64,000 nt of DNA. It comes from Dacryopinax spathularia (lineage: Eukaryota > Basidiomycota > Dacrymycetes > Dacrymycetales > Dacrymycetaceae). Where the stretch lies: the NCBI GenBank assembly GCA_037974965.1, contig JBBPFI010000002.1:2108001-2172000 (forward strand), read 5' to 3'. Both the position numbers and the translations under genes were made by a program. How positions within the stretch are numbered: position 1 is the first letter of the stretch; each line of letters opens with the position of its first letter. Shown here in pieces: positions 1 to 11,430 of the stretch. The notes under the pieces were generated by a model. That model did no database searches and was not told the origin of the DNA. It was given only the letters and a program-made list of their open reading frames with translations.

Positions 1-341
1 CTTCAAGAGTGCGACACGTGTGAAGAAGAACACCTTCTGCGGGGTACTTGCGTACTGCGGCGACTGCTTCCCCTCGGATGGCGGGCCCGACTGCCCCATG
101 GGGCAGCCTCTTCTGTGCGCTGTCCCGGGCCTCGGGAGTGGCGAGCCCGTCCGTCCCGCGCACATTGCCGGTGCCGTGCAGTAATGCAATGCCGGTCCGG
201 CCTCGAGCTTCGTTCTACTATTTCTTCAGCGCTTTCGTCCCGATTACGAATGCTGCTTCTTGCTTCTCCCGTCTCACGTCCGCCGCACCAACGATAACTG
301 GGTTGGTTGTTCGCTGACATTCGACTCACGACCGGACCACC
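1..341. other. Upstream region of the sugar transporter
   Basis: No gene is supported here. Short open frames exist on both strands, but none shows a recognisable motif or a splice pattern. The last part is presumably the promoter and 5' leader of the transporter starting at 342. Confidence 0.4.
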
Positions 342-2141
342 ATGAACAACGAGAAGGTCGAGTACGAGCACGACCACGTCGACGACCGGACGACGCCGTC
401 CCCGACTCATGACATCCCAAAAAAGGAAACTGCAGATGGCGCCAACTCGCTCCTGCAGGTCCTGAAGGAGGAGCCGCCGCATCCTTTCTCATGGCACATG
501 ATCCAGCTCTATGGCTGCTTATGGGTTTCTTATCTTTGCTCTATGACCAATGGGTAAGCCTGTGTGCTTTCGCATTACACATGGGCTCACGGTTTTGTCA
601 GTTTCGATGCTAACACTTTCGGTGGATTCACCGCCATGGATACTTTCAAGGACTACTTCGGTGTCTATGGAGGTTCCGAGCTCGGTAAGGAATACTCTTA
701 AAAAGGCTAAGAGCGCCCCTATAACAGGTTTAATAGGGTTCATGGTGACAATGTATATCATCGGCAACCTTGCCGGTAAGTTACGAACAGGTCTTAATCC
801 GTTGCAAACGCTTACCTAGGCACAGGTGGTCTTTTTGCTGGTCCCTTGACCGACCCGTACGGTCGGCGGTTCGGCATGGCCATCGGCTCCCTCACCTGCG
901 TAATGGGCTCCGTCATGCAGACGGCGGCCCAGAACAAGAGCACCATCCTGGGCGGACGTTTCTTCCTGGGTTTGGGTGCCGTCATCGTCCAGACGGCCGG
1001 AACCACTTATGCGGCTGAGCTGGCTCATCCCGCCTACCGTGCAATCCTGACTGGCGGCTACCAATCCTGCTTCTTCATCGGCACCATGACTTCGACCTTC
1101 ATCGAATACGGCTTGAGCGGTCTCGCGAACCCAGGCAACCTCGAATGGCGCATCCCTTCCATCATCCAGGCCGTGCCATCCATCATTCTCCTGTGCTTTG
1201 TCTGGTTCATTCCGGAGACGCCACGTTGGCTCATCGCTAACGGGAAGACGGAGGAAGCTCGCCGCGTCCTGACCAAGTTCCACGGTGAGGGCAACCCGAA
1301 CAGCAGGCTCGTCGAGCTTGAGATGGCTGAGATGGAGCTGAACATCAAGACCGACGGTTCCGACAAGCGCTGGTGGGACTTCAGGTGAGGAGCGTGCAAA
1401 TGGTTTGGTTATGGCGTTACTGACGCATCTGACCCTAGGGAGCTGTTCCACACCCGCGCGAGCATTCATCGCATGGTCATCCTCATCGCTTTCGCGCTCT
1501 TCCAGAACCTCATCTGGCCGCCAACCTCCTACTACCTTCCACTTATGCTGCAAAACGCCGGTATCACCGACTCTCGTCGTCAGCTTCTACTCAATGCCGT
1601 CCAAACCCCGGTCATGATTGGGGGCGCCATCATCAACGTTCTGATTGTCGAGCGCGTCGGTCGTCGCCAAATCTTCATGTTCGGCTCATGCGGCATGGTA
1701 GCCACACTCGCCGTACTGACGGCTTGCACTGCTCTGCAAACCACCCACCCCAACCTTGGCACACCAGGCGTGGTCTTCATCTATCTCTTCCTGCTCAACT
1801 TTGCCATGACATGGGTACCGATGATGACGCTGTATGCGTCCGAAATCGTGCCCTTCGAGACCCGTGCGAAGGCGATCGCCCTCTACAACCTTGCCATCAA
1901 TGCCTTCTCGCTGATCAACTCATACGTACCTCCTGTGGCCTTTGATAACATTGGCTGGAGGTTCTACCTCTTCTACTTGGTATTCGACTTTGTCGGTATC
2001 TTCGTCGTCTACTTCCTCTTCATTGAGACGCGCAAGCGTACTCTGGAGGAGATCGAGGAGATCTTCCAATCGCCGAACCCGGTGAAGACCTCGAAGGAGA
2101 TGGGCAAGCGTGCTGCGCGTGCAACACATGGTCTGGCGTGA
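342..2141 (+). CDS. MFS sugar transporter, lactose-permease/hexose type
   Basis: Plasma-membrane sugar:proton symporter of the major facilitator superfamily. Five exons fit one 536-residue frame: 342-553, 602-684, 728-775, 820-1384 and 1439-2141, with introns of 43-54 nt bounded by GT and AG. Visible family marks are the loop motif GPLTDPYGRR, the helix start RFFLGLG, PETPRWL at the end of the first half, and YASEIVPFETRAKA in the second half. About 65 hydrophilic residues precede the first helix and a charged tail follows the last, as in fungal lactose/galactose permeases. The start is the first ATG of the frame, in a CACCATGA context. Substrate cannot be read from the sequence. It is isolated from other sugar genes and lies tail to tail with the next gene. 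Confidence 0.93.
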
Positions 2142-2248
2142 GGGGGATACATATTGATTTATATGACTGTAATGCTCCTGTTGGCTTATTACGTCTCACG
2201 AGTTTGACGGATGATAATACATTATTTTCTAACCATACATGAGGGATC

Positions 2249-2922
2249 TCAAGCGCCCTTGTAGTCGTACCGAAGGTTGTTCAGTCCCTCAGGACCCTTC
2301 TCGCCTTGGCTATCTACTATGATGTTATGCGCGGTTGTACATATCCCGATCAGGGCGGTTTCCGCAAACCACCACAATGTCTGAGATCGATGTCGCCCGA
2401 GTAAGAATGATAAGGCGGGGGCTGCTAAGGACGCCATGGTGAGTTGTTCGTGAGTGACCTTGGAGAGGTATGGAACCGGTCGAGATATGCCGGTGATGTA
2501 GTAGCAGATGACTGTCAGGACCAGAGACAGGAGCGAAAAGACTGGTGCCAAAGGGATGGGCTTCCCGGTGAAGAGAATCGGGTCGCTTCCTGATGCGGAT
2601 GATCGGACAATTATGAGGAGGCCAACGAAATTTCTGGACGACAATCAATGGAAGCTCGAATGGGTGTGTTTGAGGTAGCACACATCAGCGCTCCGCAGAT
2701 GAGGAAAAACCGAAGGATCTCCGTATAACGGGCATTTGATTGCTCGTTCTGTTTCCTTAACGATTCCACGAGTTCCTCCTGTTCTATTGAAGGTCACTTT
2801 ACATTCTCGAACCGATCTTAACGTTGCTCACGCTGCTCATCCAAAACAGCATCTTCAGCCAAGACCGACGGTTCCTCTCTTATATCAGCGACGAAAGGTC
2901 TCCTGTGCTGCGCGGTCGACAT
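2249..2922 (-). CDS. Conserved four-helix membrane protein, unknown function
   Basis: I do not recognise the family. Three exons join in frame: 2922-2832, 2783-2684 and 2633-2249 (introns 48 and 50 nt), giving 191 residues. The start has a strong CCACCATGTC context. The first 60 residues are hydrophilic and rich in Glu/Gln. Four hydrophobic segments follow: ILRFFLICGALINFVGLL, a long one around VFSLLSLVLTVICYYI, one around MASLAAPALSFLLG, and WWFAETALIGICTTA. The tail is short and polar. It ends 107 nt past the 3' end of the sugar transporter and shares a 149-nt divergent promoter with the PRMT3-like gene. An intracellular-membrane location is inferred only from the helices. Confidence 0.8.
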
Positions 2923-3071
2923 GGTGGGAAGGAGGGAAGCGGGTCGCCGCCACGGCACATATTACGGCATGGTGTTAGGGTCCGATTCGCGCGTGATTTT
3001 CGTGTTCTCCCAACCTCACCAAATCACTACTCTTACTGAGCCCAGCACTTCCTCCTCATTTCTGGCAAAAC
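2923..3071. promoter_or_regulatory. Short divergent promoter
   Basis: The 149 nt between the start codons of two divergently transcribed genes (2922 minus, 3072 plus) must hold both promoters and 5' leaders. No TATA-like box stands out. Confidence 0.5.
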
Positions 3072-3952
3072 ATGGCAGCCCAAGCTTCTTCCTCCAAGAC
3101 ATCACCTGCATACTTCAGCCCCGAGAATGATGATTTTGATGACGCTGAAGTCTACGACTCGGACGACAATAAGTTCGACGATTGGGTCGAGGAGGAAGAG
3201 CAGAGGCCGTGCATGAGCCTGTTTGGCGAGCAGAAGCTGTTTCCTTCGTTGAGAGATGCACTGGAGGATGCGGAGAGGAATCATGGCGTGAAATTAAATG
3301 ATATCTGCAACCGCCTGGGTGCGCCTGTTGTCCGTCTGATGATAAGGTCCCTGCTGACGCCAGAATAGAGTTGGATTTCTACGATCGGATGAAGCTCGTT
3401 AACTTCCTGAGAAAACAGGTCCGTGTCGCGACCATAATGCATGCTTCGCATTCTGAAGCATATCGCAGAGACCCACCCCAAGCCTTGTGACTGGTCTCAC
3501 CGGACGAGAACCGTTCTTCCTGGATGACGCCTACTTGATTCCGGTCATCGAGGATGATCCGCTTTTACGTTAGTATCGGATGTTGCCCCTCCTCCTCCTG
3601 GACTTACGTGCTTGCTGCAGAGGCTCCGCAAGAAGATGCTTGGTCGGATGAAGATGATCCTCCGGCAGAACAACCTGCATCAGCCGTACCTTCCAGTCAA
3701 GATGTTGACTTGGCGCGGGAGCTTCGCAGGGCGAATCGAACAATCCGATCACTTCAGCAACAACTTGCCCAAGCCAAGCAGGACCTCGTCGACTACAAGC
3801 AGGTAGTGACAAAGGCACTTGGAGTCAACGATGTGAAGCAGTGGGTGGAGATGAAGGCTTCTGGTCCAGAAGACGAAGGAAAACGGGGAGAAGATCCTAA
3901 ATACTTCGATACTTACGAGGATGTGGCCGACGACGCCAATCTGGAGATATGA
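3072..3952 (+). CDS. PRMT3-like protein, N-terminal half only
   Basis: Four exons (3072-3318, 3369-3418, 3469-3568, 3621-3952) give 242 residues. Order of parts: an acidic start with DDWVEEEE; a degenerate zinc-finger-like segment (PCMSLFGEQKLFPS, then NHGVKLNDICNRL); LDFYDRMKLVNFLRKQ, which matches the helix after the finger in protein arginine methyltransferase 3; EPFFLDDAYLIPVIEDDPLL; a coiled coil (ARELRRANRTIRSLQQQLAQ); and PKYFDTYE, which in PRMT3 comes just before the methyltransferase domain. The frame stops there and no SAM-binding motif follows in the next kilobase. The finger keeps one of its expected cysteines. It may be a truncated paralogue or a stand-alone regulatory protein. 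Donors include GTCCGT and GTTAGT. Confidence 0.72.
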
Positions 3953-6932
3953 AACGGGGTTTGAATCTACGATACCATGTACATTCTGCCTTGATCAGCA
4001 CCATGTTACAAGGAACTGTTTAGACCACCCGCATGTTCATCAAAGATTCTTCCGGAAGCAAAGGAACATCATTACTGTCAGGGTCATTGGCTTCCGGTTC
4101 GCGGCGCGACGGTCCCGCGTTGCACTGCACAAGTCATTCGCATACCATCATTCAGCCTACTTGCCTGAAAGTACACTCACCAGAGTTAAGGCTGATCATT
4201 CCTACCGGCATCGAATATGCAGGAGCGAGCGAGGAAATCGGTGCAGGGGGCTCAAGTCGCCAATTTGCGTGGCCGTTACGGCCGCCTTTGGCTATAGACT
4301 CGACATGCGCCTCGTTCGGGACCCATTCGACAGACAGTGCCCAAGCGAAAGTCATCAGACTCAGTGAGACTGGCAGCGCGAACGAAGAAATGGGTGGTCT
4401 GGGCTATTACTCGAGCCCGAGTGTTGGCAAAGAGGTGCGCATTGTGTTTGCTCCGCAGAGTACGTTGTACTGACCCTTGCTCTCAGGAAACCTTCGGGCC
4501 ACACTGAACGAGTGACCTTGTCTGTCGCCCTTTGCTAGGCATGCAATCCCGATCTGTTACTAGCGCCTATCCGCCGGTATTCAACACAAGTGTCATGACG
4601 CTGGCTGTATGCTTCTGAGTGATCCTCCGCTTCATGCTGGTGGCGGCGGAGAACGCCTTCATTACGAAGGATCGACAAGTCGTGCATTTCTCCTGAGCGA
4701 CTTCAATATGAAGTAGCATCGGATTGCACCTTCTCCCTGATGGCCAGATGCTCGGTAAAGTCAGGAACGAAGACCTGGAATTCGCGGTGAAGTAGTAGCC
4801 CGATGAGTTCGTCCATTCCTCCTACATTCCAAGTCTGATTTGCTGAACTTTCGTTTGAGTCCTGCTATCGTTGGGAGCAAGGACACCGCACCACTCCACA
4901 GCGTGAGGTCATTTGGCCCCTCGATTGCTAGTCCACTTGAGCAACCTTGAGGGCGCACTGGCCGCCGTACGGACGACTTGGCTTCAGAGAGAGGTGTGCA
5001 AGGAATGAAAGTGACCCCACCACCGTAGTCCTGAGCTCGAAAGGAAGAGGAGCGAAAACGGCGACACTTTTGCGTGCTCTTCCCTTGGACTTCGATTTAC
5101 TGTCCCTTCGGTGTCCCATATTCCCGTTATTGCTGCGTCACCCCGGTATCTGTGCTCAGGCTCTCACAGCTGGTGCGGACTTCAAAATACCAGAAGACTC
5201 GATTCACGGGGATGCTAAGGCACCTCTCAGCTGTACTTGTACCCTGGGGGACAAGCGGCGATCGGGCCCAGGCGTCACACGATCGGCCGACGAATGGTCC
5301 ACTCAGTCACGCCGACTGTCAGTCGTCTTTCAGCAGGGAGTCTTGACTCTCACCTCCGCCGACGGCACAATCGTCATGCACCTTGTTTATGCACGATCTT
5401 ACTATATATGGTAAATGTGCATCAACTTCGGGCGGTACCGGCAGTCACGGTCTTTCTGCGGGTGATGTGGCAGGCCACACTGGACCCTCTCACGCCACCC
5501 GCACGTCAGCGCCTCATTTCTGCCTGGGCGCAGCGGTGCAACTTCTGGTGACTCTGCTGCTTACTACTATGCTCTCTCCGCGGCCATGACCGGATGCGGC
5601 TCGGCTTAATATCGGTCATTCGTCATGCACTTTAGCCCTGTGTCAGCCTGCACAGAAGTGGTGAAATCGCAAAAGCTTTTCAAAAGCGCACTTCTGTACC
5701 ACCGATTATGGCTAGCTCCTCCCGTGTTTCTGGGCCCGTAGTATGGTCTGCTGTCGCGTCTTCATTTCTTCTTCGACAACGAACTGTTGTGGTTCGAGTC
5801 CGGGAGCTTACGAAGTGCGAGCGGGATTACGATGTGGACGGCTCCAGTAGAGGGACACCCCGGAACGAAAAGCCGGTGAAAAGTGGGTTCGAAAGCGAAA
5901 ATCAACCCTGTCGGAAGTCAGAAACGAGATGTAAGTGGACCCCATAACTCGCCAGACTAGAAAAATCGATTGACCCATATTTTTGAGGCAGCGGATTCAG
6001 ATCGCAGCAAATCACGAGAGGACGCGATCAGTCAAAGTAGGGCGAGCTGCTCCCGCTCTTGTGCCCCAATGTCAGACCGCAAATGTGAAACTTGCCACTC
6101 GCCCGCGAAGCTGCCCGTGTCACCGATACCAACGCTGGCTCGGGTGCCTTTCGGACATGCCTGCAGCTGACTATTCCGGATTGCATGCATGACATGACAT
6201 GATATTATACAAACTGTGATTCGGATCCTAAGAACGAAGCCGTCGTTTATGGAGAAGTCGAAGAAACCGGGAGCCGATGGCCAGGCCATTGAGGTGGAGG
6301 CGCTGCGGCTCCGAACGTCCTCGTGGGCCTGCTTCTGCCACAGTTCGGCAAGCCGACATCACTGATCTTTTCACTTTCTAGTCTTTCTCTGCTTTGAACA
6401 TCCAACCAGAATGAAACATCGCCGCTACAACCAGTCTGCGCCTGTGTCTGAATACCCTCAAAGCCCATGCATGCCGTCCCAAATTCCACGCATTCCGAGG
6501 GCATGTTGAGCAGCCCGTCAGGTGCATGCTAGACTTGGTGGCGAGAATCTCGCGGTGAGAACACGACTCTCCTCCACACCTCGTACCACCCAGGAACAGA
6601 TGGCGAGTCAGGGAAGGTGCAGTGCTCCACGGACATGGATCCTTTGCCAAGAGCGAGCTAACCTGCATGAAGCATCCGCTCCCCGTTTTCAAGCTTCGAT
6701 TTCTCATGACAGAAGCCCAGAGATCTGTGACGAGTCCCGTGAAAGTACCAGCCGAGGAACACAGGACTGGATAGCGGGATGCTGCTGGGTTTGGAGACTT
6801 CGAATTTGGCTGAAAGGGCGGCAATTCTCTGAACGTGGGCTCTGATTCTTCTTGGTGTCCGCTTGTTCTCACGTACGATGGTAACTCAACCCATCCGTGT
6901 AAGCCGCGCCCACGAAATTAGCTGAGCAAGCT
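3953..6932. other. 3-kb stretch without a supportable gene
   Basis: Both strands were read. The minus strand at 4152-4355 has a 67-codon frame and coding-like acidic residues further downstream at about 4025-4140, but I could not join them with believable splice sites. A plus-strand frame at 5708-5947 (79 codons) has no known motif. No repeat ends, transposase or RNA gene were seen. Confidence 0.4.
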
Positions 6933-7623
6933 TCAAAGCGCCAGCGCCATGTCAGGAACACGTTCGGCACGGCAGTGGCAGTCCATCCAGAATCCCGTGC
7001 TGGACTGACAGACGTCCTGCCGCATTCCGCGCCAGGTCAGCTCAGCTGGTCTCCCGTCCTCTGCAGCCGTGTGGCCGGATTGCCTATCAGCTTCTGACAC
7101 AGCAACAATCTCTGTACGGTCAACCGCCACGCATGCGATAAGGACCTTCAACCTAGACCAAAGCCACACGTTTCCCCTACTGTTCCAGTCGCGATATCCG
7201 ATCTGTTGTGGGTCAAAGATCATCTTACGAAGCGATGCGACATCCGTAAGCGAAACAGAGTGCAATGGCTTGCAGCTCAGAACGCTGATTACGATACAAT
7301 TGCTCTGTCCAGGGAAACCGCGACGAATAGACGGAGTAGCAGTGGATGCTACGATGAAGGTGTGGGGGAGTGATATGAGATGTGTAAGAGCATCGTCGAT
7401 GGTGCGTATTTCAGTCACATCCGAGACAGATGTTGACACCGTGCCATACTAGCTTCACTTACACTTTATCCTCCTATGGAACCTTACCGCCCGTCAATTT
7501 GGCAACAGTAACGGTAATCTTGTCCACCTTCCATGGTGCTCGTTTCGAAACAAGAGACGGTTGGAGCGAAGCATAATGGAGCAGTAGAAGCGTTGACAAG
7601 CGCGACCCCTTGCTCGACCTCAT
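6933..7623 (-). CDS. Possible uncharacterised gene, two exons
   Basis: I do not recognise this. An ATG at 7623 opens a coding-like run containing LSTLLLLHYASLQPSLVSK and APWKVDKITVTVAKLTGG, followed by a GTAAGG site. A second long frame lies at 7439-6933 and includes CIVISVLSCKPLHSVSLTD. The phases of the obvious donor and acceptor do not match, so either the junction is elsewhere or the gene is decayed. It lies just downstream of the DCAF4-like gene on the same strand. Confidence 0.25.
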
Positions 7624-7743
7624 GAGTGTCACCAATGGAGCGACACGTCACCACTGGGAAGGAAAAGTGTACAAGCCAACTGTCTACCGGAATATGAATA
7701 GTCGACCAACTTGGTTCGGACAAGGCGTCTCCGCCTTGCTTCA

Positions 7744-9547
7744 TTAGGGGACCCAGATATACGATACATACCCATCTACAGCGTGGAGTTCCGGCGTTCC
7801 CGGCTCTCCACAGCCGACAGCCATGGCTTTGACTGGTCGGAGGAATGTTCGACGTAGAGGATTGTCCGCAGAGTCAGCCCCTACAAGCCGTTCACCCGTC
7901 CGTAACGACCAAGCCCGGATTCGCAGATCTTGCCCCGCCAGAAACAATGCATTCTCGTGGTCGGACACGCAGCAGCCCTACCATGCATTAGTCGAGCACC
8001 AAAGCAAACGCTTTCCAGACGAACTAGACCGAGGGTATAAGCGTTCCGATGGCCCCGAAGACTCTTGGTCGGTGGTAGCCGACGGCCCGCTGACTGACGC
8101 ATGAAGCGCAGGTCGTACACATCAACCTGTTTCCGTGAGTGAGCTCAGACGTTAACGATGACAGAAATCACCGCGTACAGTTCCATCCATCAAGCAAGTC
8201 AACACGTCGAAGTCGTAGAGAGTGTGGAGATTGGTCACCGATGTTGTCAGGGCAATAGTCTCCTGCAGGCTTTTGGGAGGAAGACGAATATCCCACAAGA
8301 ATACACCTCCGCCCCTCGTGCCAAGGAAGAGCTCATTCTACATTAAATCAACCTTTGAGCCCGGTCTCTAGCTTCTAGCAATCGAATGTCGGGCTTACCT
8401 TCTCCAAATGCACGGCGGTAACGTCGCTCCGAGTCGGCAGAAGGCTCATATTCGAATGTATCGCATCTGCACTTGGAGTGAAGAACGCTCTTCCGCTGCA
8501 ACCTATGTAGAGCGAGAGTCAGTTGTGCGTGAAGCTCCATTTGCGCTTTGAGCACCAACCAAGCGCGATACCTGTGGGTGTGAAGGTGGCGGCACGCACA
8601 TCCCGAACCGTCTTCGGAAGCTCATAAGTGTAGGATTCGCCTGACCTAAGGAAGATGTGGCTCTGCACAAGGATTATCTGGGTCCGCTCACCTTTCTATA
8701 TGCGTCACCGCTATTTGAGGAGCAGGTCCGAGGGAAGCAGCGCTGTATGGAAGCATCATGGGGAGTGGTGAGCAGATAGAAGGCATCGTATACTGGAAGA
8801 ACATACAAGCATCTATCATTTAGAATGGCGACACCGGTTATCTGCGAGGAACGTCCGATCAGAACGACTCCGTTGGCGGAAGGAAAAATCTCGGTGGTGA
8901 GCGTACCATCGTCGCTAGAGACTTTTCTATTATCCATGGCCCCCAGTTCTCGGGACCCTGCGCAGATGCAGATACGTCACCTCTCCGCCTAACGTACAAA
9001 TCACCTTGCAACCACCGCAGACAGATTAAGCACAAGAATCACATGCTGTCATGACAGTCGTACCGTCGGATGCTCCTGCAACGTGAAAATCGCGAGTAAC
9101 CTGTTAAAGCAATCTCAGCCGCAGTAGCCGCTGTCCAGGTGCCAAGCCACTATACCGCGAGGCAAACCGCCTCTCCAGAATATGAAGAAGGATGAATATT
9201 GAGACGTGATCTGTGTCTGAGCCGCAACGTGCTTAGAGCTCGCATCTGGTGTATGCTAGGAACGGTCTTAACTCAGTCTGATTCGCGGGAGACGCGACGG
9301 GAGCTGCGCGAACTCACTGCGCGATTCTCCCTATATCGGAGCGATAGAGAAGCCCCTCCAGTTTTCGAAAAGAACCTGGGGGGGATGGCCCGCCGATGGC
9401 CCGCCGGCCGCGTGTATTGGAATGTCCCTCATCATCGCTCTTGCAATCCTGAACTGCTGGACTTCTTGGTTTGGAGGACTCGGGAAAGTAACGCTGAACG
9501 GTGGAGTCGTAATAGAAGCCAGGAAGTGGCCTAGGCAGCTCTGCCAT
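7744..9547 (-). CDS. WD40-repeat protein of the DCAF4/WDR21 type
   Basis: Probable substrate receptor for a CUL4-DDB1 ubiquitin ligase (inferred from the family). Ten exons could be joined in phase. The start ATG at 9547 has a TGCCATGG context and the protein opens with the family hallmark PGFYYDSTVQRYFP. Later parts include FHVAGASDGDLYVR, AASLGPAPQIAVTHIER, ELFLGTRGGGVFLWDIRLPP, LTCLMDGTVDVYDLRF, SLRGHRNAYTLGL, LFLAGQDLRIRAWSLRTGE and the terminal DGYVSYIWVP. The order (WD repeat, GHxN, AGQDxRIRxWSL, short C-terminus) is that of human DCAF4. One intron near 8010 uses a GTTCGT donor with a GACTAAT branch site. Reading continuous frames alone would miss this gene. Confidence 0.8.
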
Positions 9548-9961
9548 GGCAAAGTCGTCGGATCGACTGACACTGAAGCATAGGACGCGCCGTAATGTAT
9601 TCAGCACGGCGGAGGAGGTATACAAGGACAAGGAAGCGGCGAAGCTTTTTGGCCAACACGGAAGTTTATTGGCCAACTGGAGATTACATAAGCGGAAAAT
9701 GCCAAGGCCGGTGCCTCGTGTATGGAACCGGGTAGGACAATCCCCTCTCAGGGGGGCCGGGTCCGTCGAGCACGCTTGCCTCTTTAACCACCATAGTGTC
9801 AGCACGACCGACTGTGTCAGACTCCAAATCCAAGCCAATGCAAGCCGCAAGATAGCGCGTGTATGGTACAGAGATCGAGAAACATGGAGGAACAGCGCAA
9901 ATGCCACCTATACGCAATTGTTCGGAGGACTATGCTCATACGCCTCTCATGGACAGAAGCA

Positions 9962-11430
9962 TCAACCCATGGCGACCTCTTGTCCATCGTCCCCAGCGAG
10001 ATAACTATCATCCCTTTCGCCCTCCGCATCCTCGGATCCATCTTCCGCTTCTACCAGGAGATCTTCTTCCTCTTCCTCCGGCTCAGGCTCTTCCGGGGGC
10101 GTACTTTGCACTTGGCTGTCTCCTCGAGCCCGAGCCAATTGGATGCGTAGTCTCATCATCTCACGCTCATGCTCTCTTTGCCTCTCCCTTTCTTGCAGCT
10201 CTCGCTCCTTCCAGCGTTCCAGGGCTTGCTGCCGTCGTCTCTCGTCCGCCCGATTGTGTTCGTCCAGGCGCTCAATCAGTTGGCCGAGGATTTCGGCGAT
10301 TGACAGCCCTTCGCGCGGTGGAGAGGGAGTCAGGAAAGAACGCGTCGAACCCAGTGTTTGATTGGTGTTAGGGAGGATGCGAGGCGATAAGGTCGGACGA
10401 TGGGCGAATGGCGCGGCACGAGTTGTGGGGCGGAGGTCATCCATTGAAGGCGCTGCCTTGCGCTTAAGGGTAGGACCTGCCCAGAACTGCCCGATGTTGG
10501 AGGCAGAAGAGGTGCCTGGCCGCGTCCCCTCGGGACTCTGAGGTGTGCCGGGTGCGGGCAGCCGTGCGAGTATGTCGCGCAGACGCCAAAACTGGGGGAA
10601 CTTCTCGCGGACTTGCGCTGGTACATGTGAGCTGATGAGCACGGCGGACAGAATTGGCACTTACACAGGATGCTGAGTTGCTCAGGATTTAGCGTGGATT
10701 GGTCGACGTCTTCCGCCATATCCGCAAGATCCCCAAGAGCCGTTCTACAGTCGTTGTAGAGACCTTGTAACCTACATACCGCAATCAGCCTGCGAAACCG
10801 GAAAGGGCAGGAATTACACCCACTTGAAGAGCTTGTTCTTGACACTCACGGCTAGGGCCTCCCATTGCGTTTTATCGTTTCCAGCGTACCGAGGATCTTC
10901 AGCAAAGAGATGTCGAGCTATTTCTCTATGAAGATCGCGTTTTGGTACGCCAGGGAGTCCCGGACGGGGATGAAAGCCTTCTCCGCTGGCCGGCGCTTGA
11001 GCGAAGACAGCAATCCATCGGTCGTTATCCCAGATGGACTGAATTAGACGGTCCGTGAGATCGCCTTCTTCCCATCTACGAGCCAAAATCAGCAGAGGAG
11101 TGAACAAAAGGCAGCTCTGGTACTCTACCTCACAGACACACTCGGTCTCTCGCGAGCGTCCTTCTTGCCAGGGCCTCTTGCGCCCTTTCGCCGAGCACTA
11201 GCAGTCGGAGACTCCGCTGAGACCATTGGACGAGTAGCTTGTTGTGCAGAGTAAGGGTGAGACATAAGAGTTGGAGTAAGCTCCTGCGAAGGAGACGGAG
11301 ATTTAGAGGGCGGACGCCCTGGGGGAGCAAAGCTAAGCGGCGTGGAGGATTCGTGGTTAGAGGTAGGCGTCAGCTGTGCAGGTCCCACACGCGGGGGTAT
11401 CGAGGAGGGCGAAGGTTCCGACATCGCCAT
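9962..11430 (-). CDS. Agaricomycete-expanded protein with SANT/Myb-like N-domain, unknown function
   Basis: Exons 11430-11129, 11075-10818, 10771-10665 and 10617-9962 join in frame (440 residues; introns 53, 46 and 47 nt). About 95 Ser/Pro-rich residues come first. The conserved region follows: RWEEGDLTDRLIQSIWDNDRW, DLHREIARHLFAEDP, WEALAVSVKNKLFKWVLQGL, and REKFPQFWRLRDILARLP. I recognise this pattern from a large uncharacterised family expanded in mushroom-forming fungi; the name SANT/Myb-like is only a structural guess from the tryptophans. A basic coiled coil (RWKERELQERERQREHE) and an acidic C-terminus end the protein. In related fungi such proteins often have many copies. No transposase lies beside this one. 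Confidence 0.7.

Noticed and set aside
816-1553. 245-codon minus-strand frame
   Set aside because: Antisense shadow of the sugar transporter exons; acidic low-information translation.
5735-5830. tRNA-like sequence (GTAGTATGGTCTG and GGTTCGAGTCC)
   Set aside because: A-box and B-box-like words are present, but the T stem does not pair beyond two bases and no acceptor stem can be drawn.
3953-6932. Possible transposon or virus-like relic in the gene-free stretch
   Set aside because: Looked for terminal repeats, target-site duplications, reverse transcriptase, integrase and transposase motifs in all frames by eye and saw none.
9546-10004. 152-codon plus-strand frame starting back to back with the WD40 gene
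   Set aside because: Its start overlaps the DCAF4-like start codon and its end runs into the 3' part of the gene on the other strand. It has no motif and composition drifts along its length.
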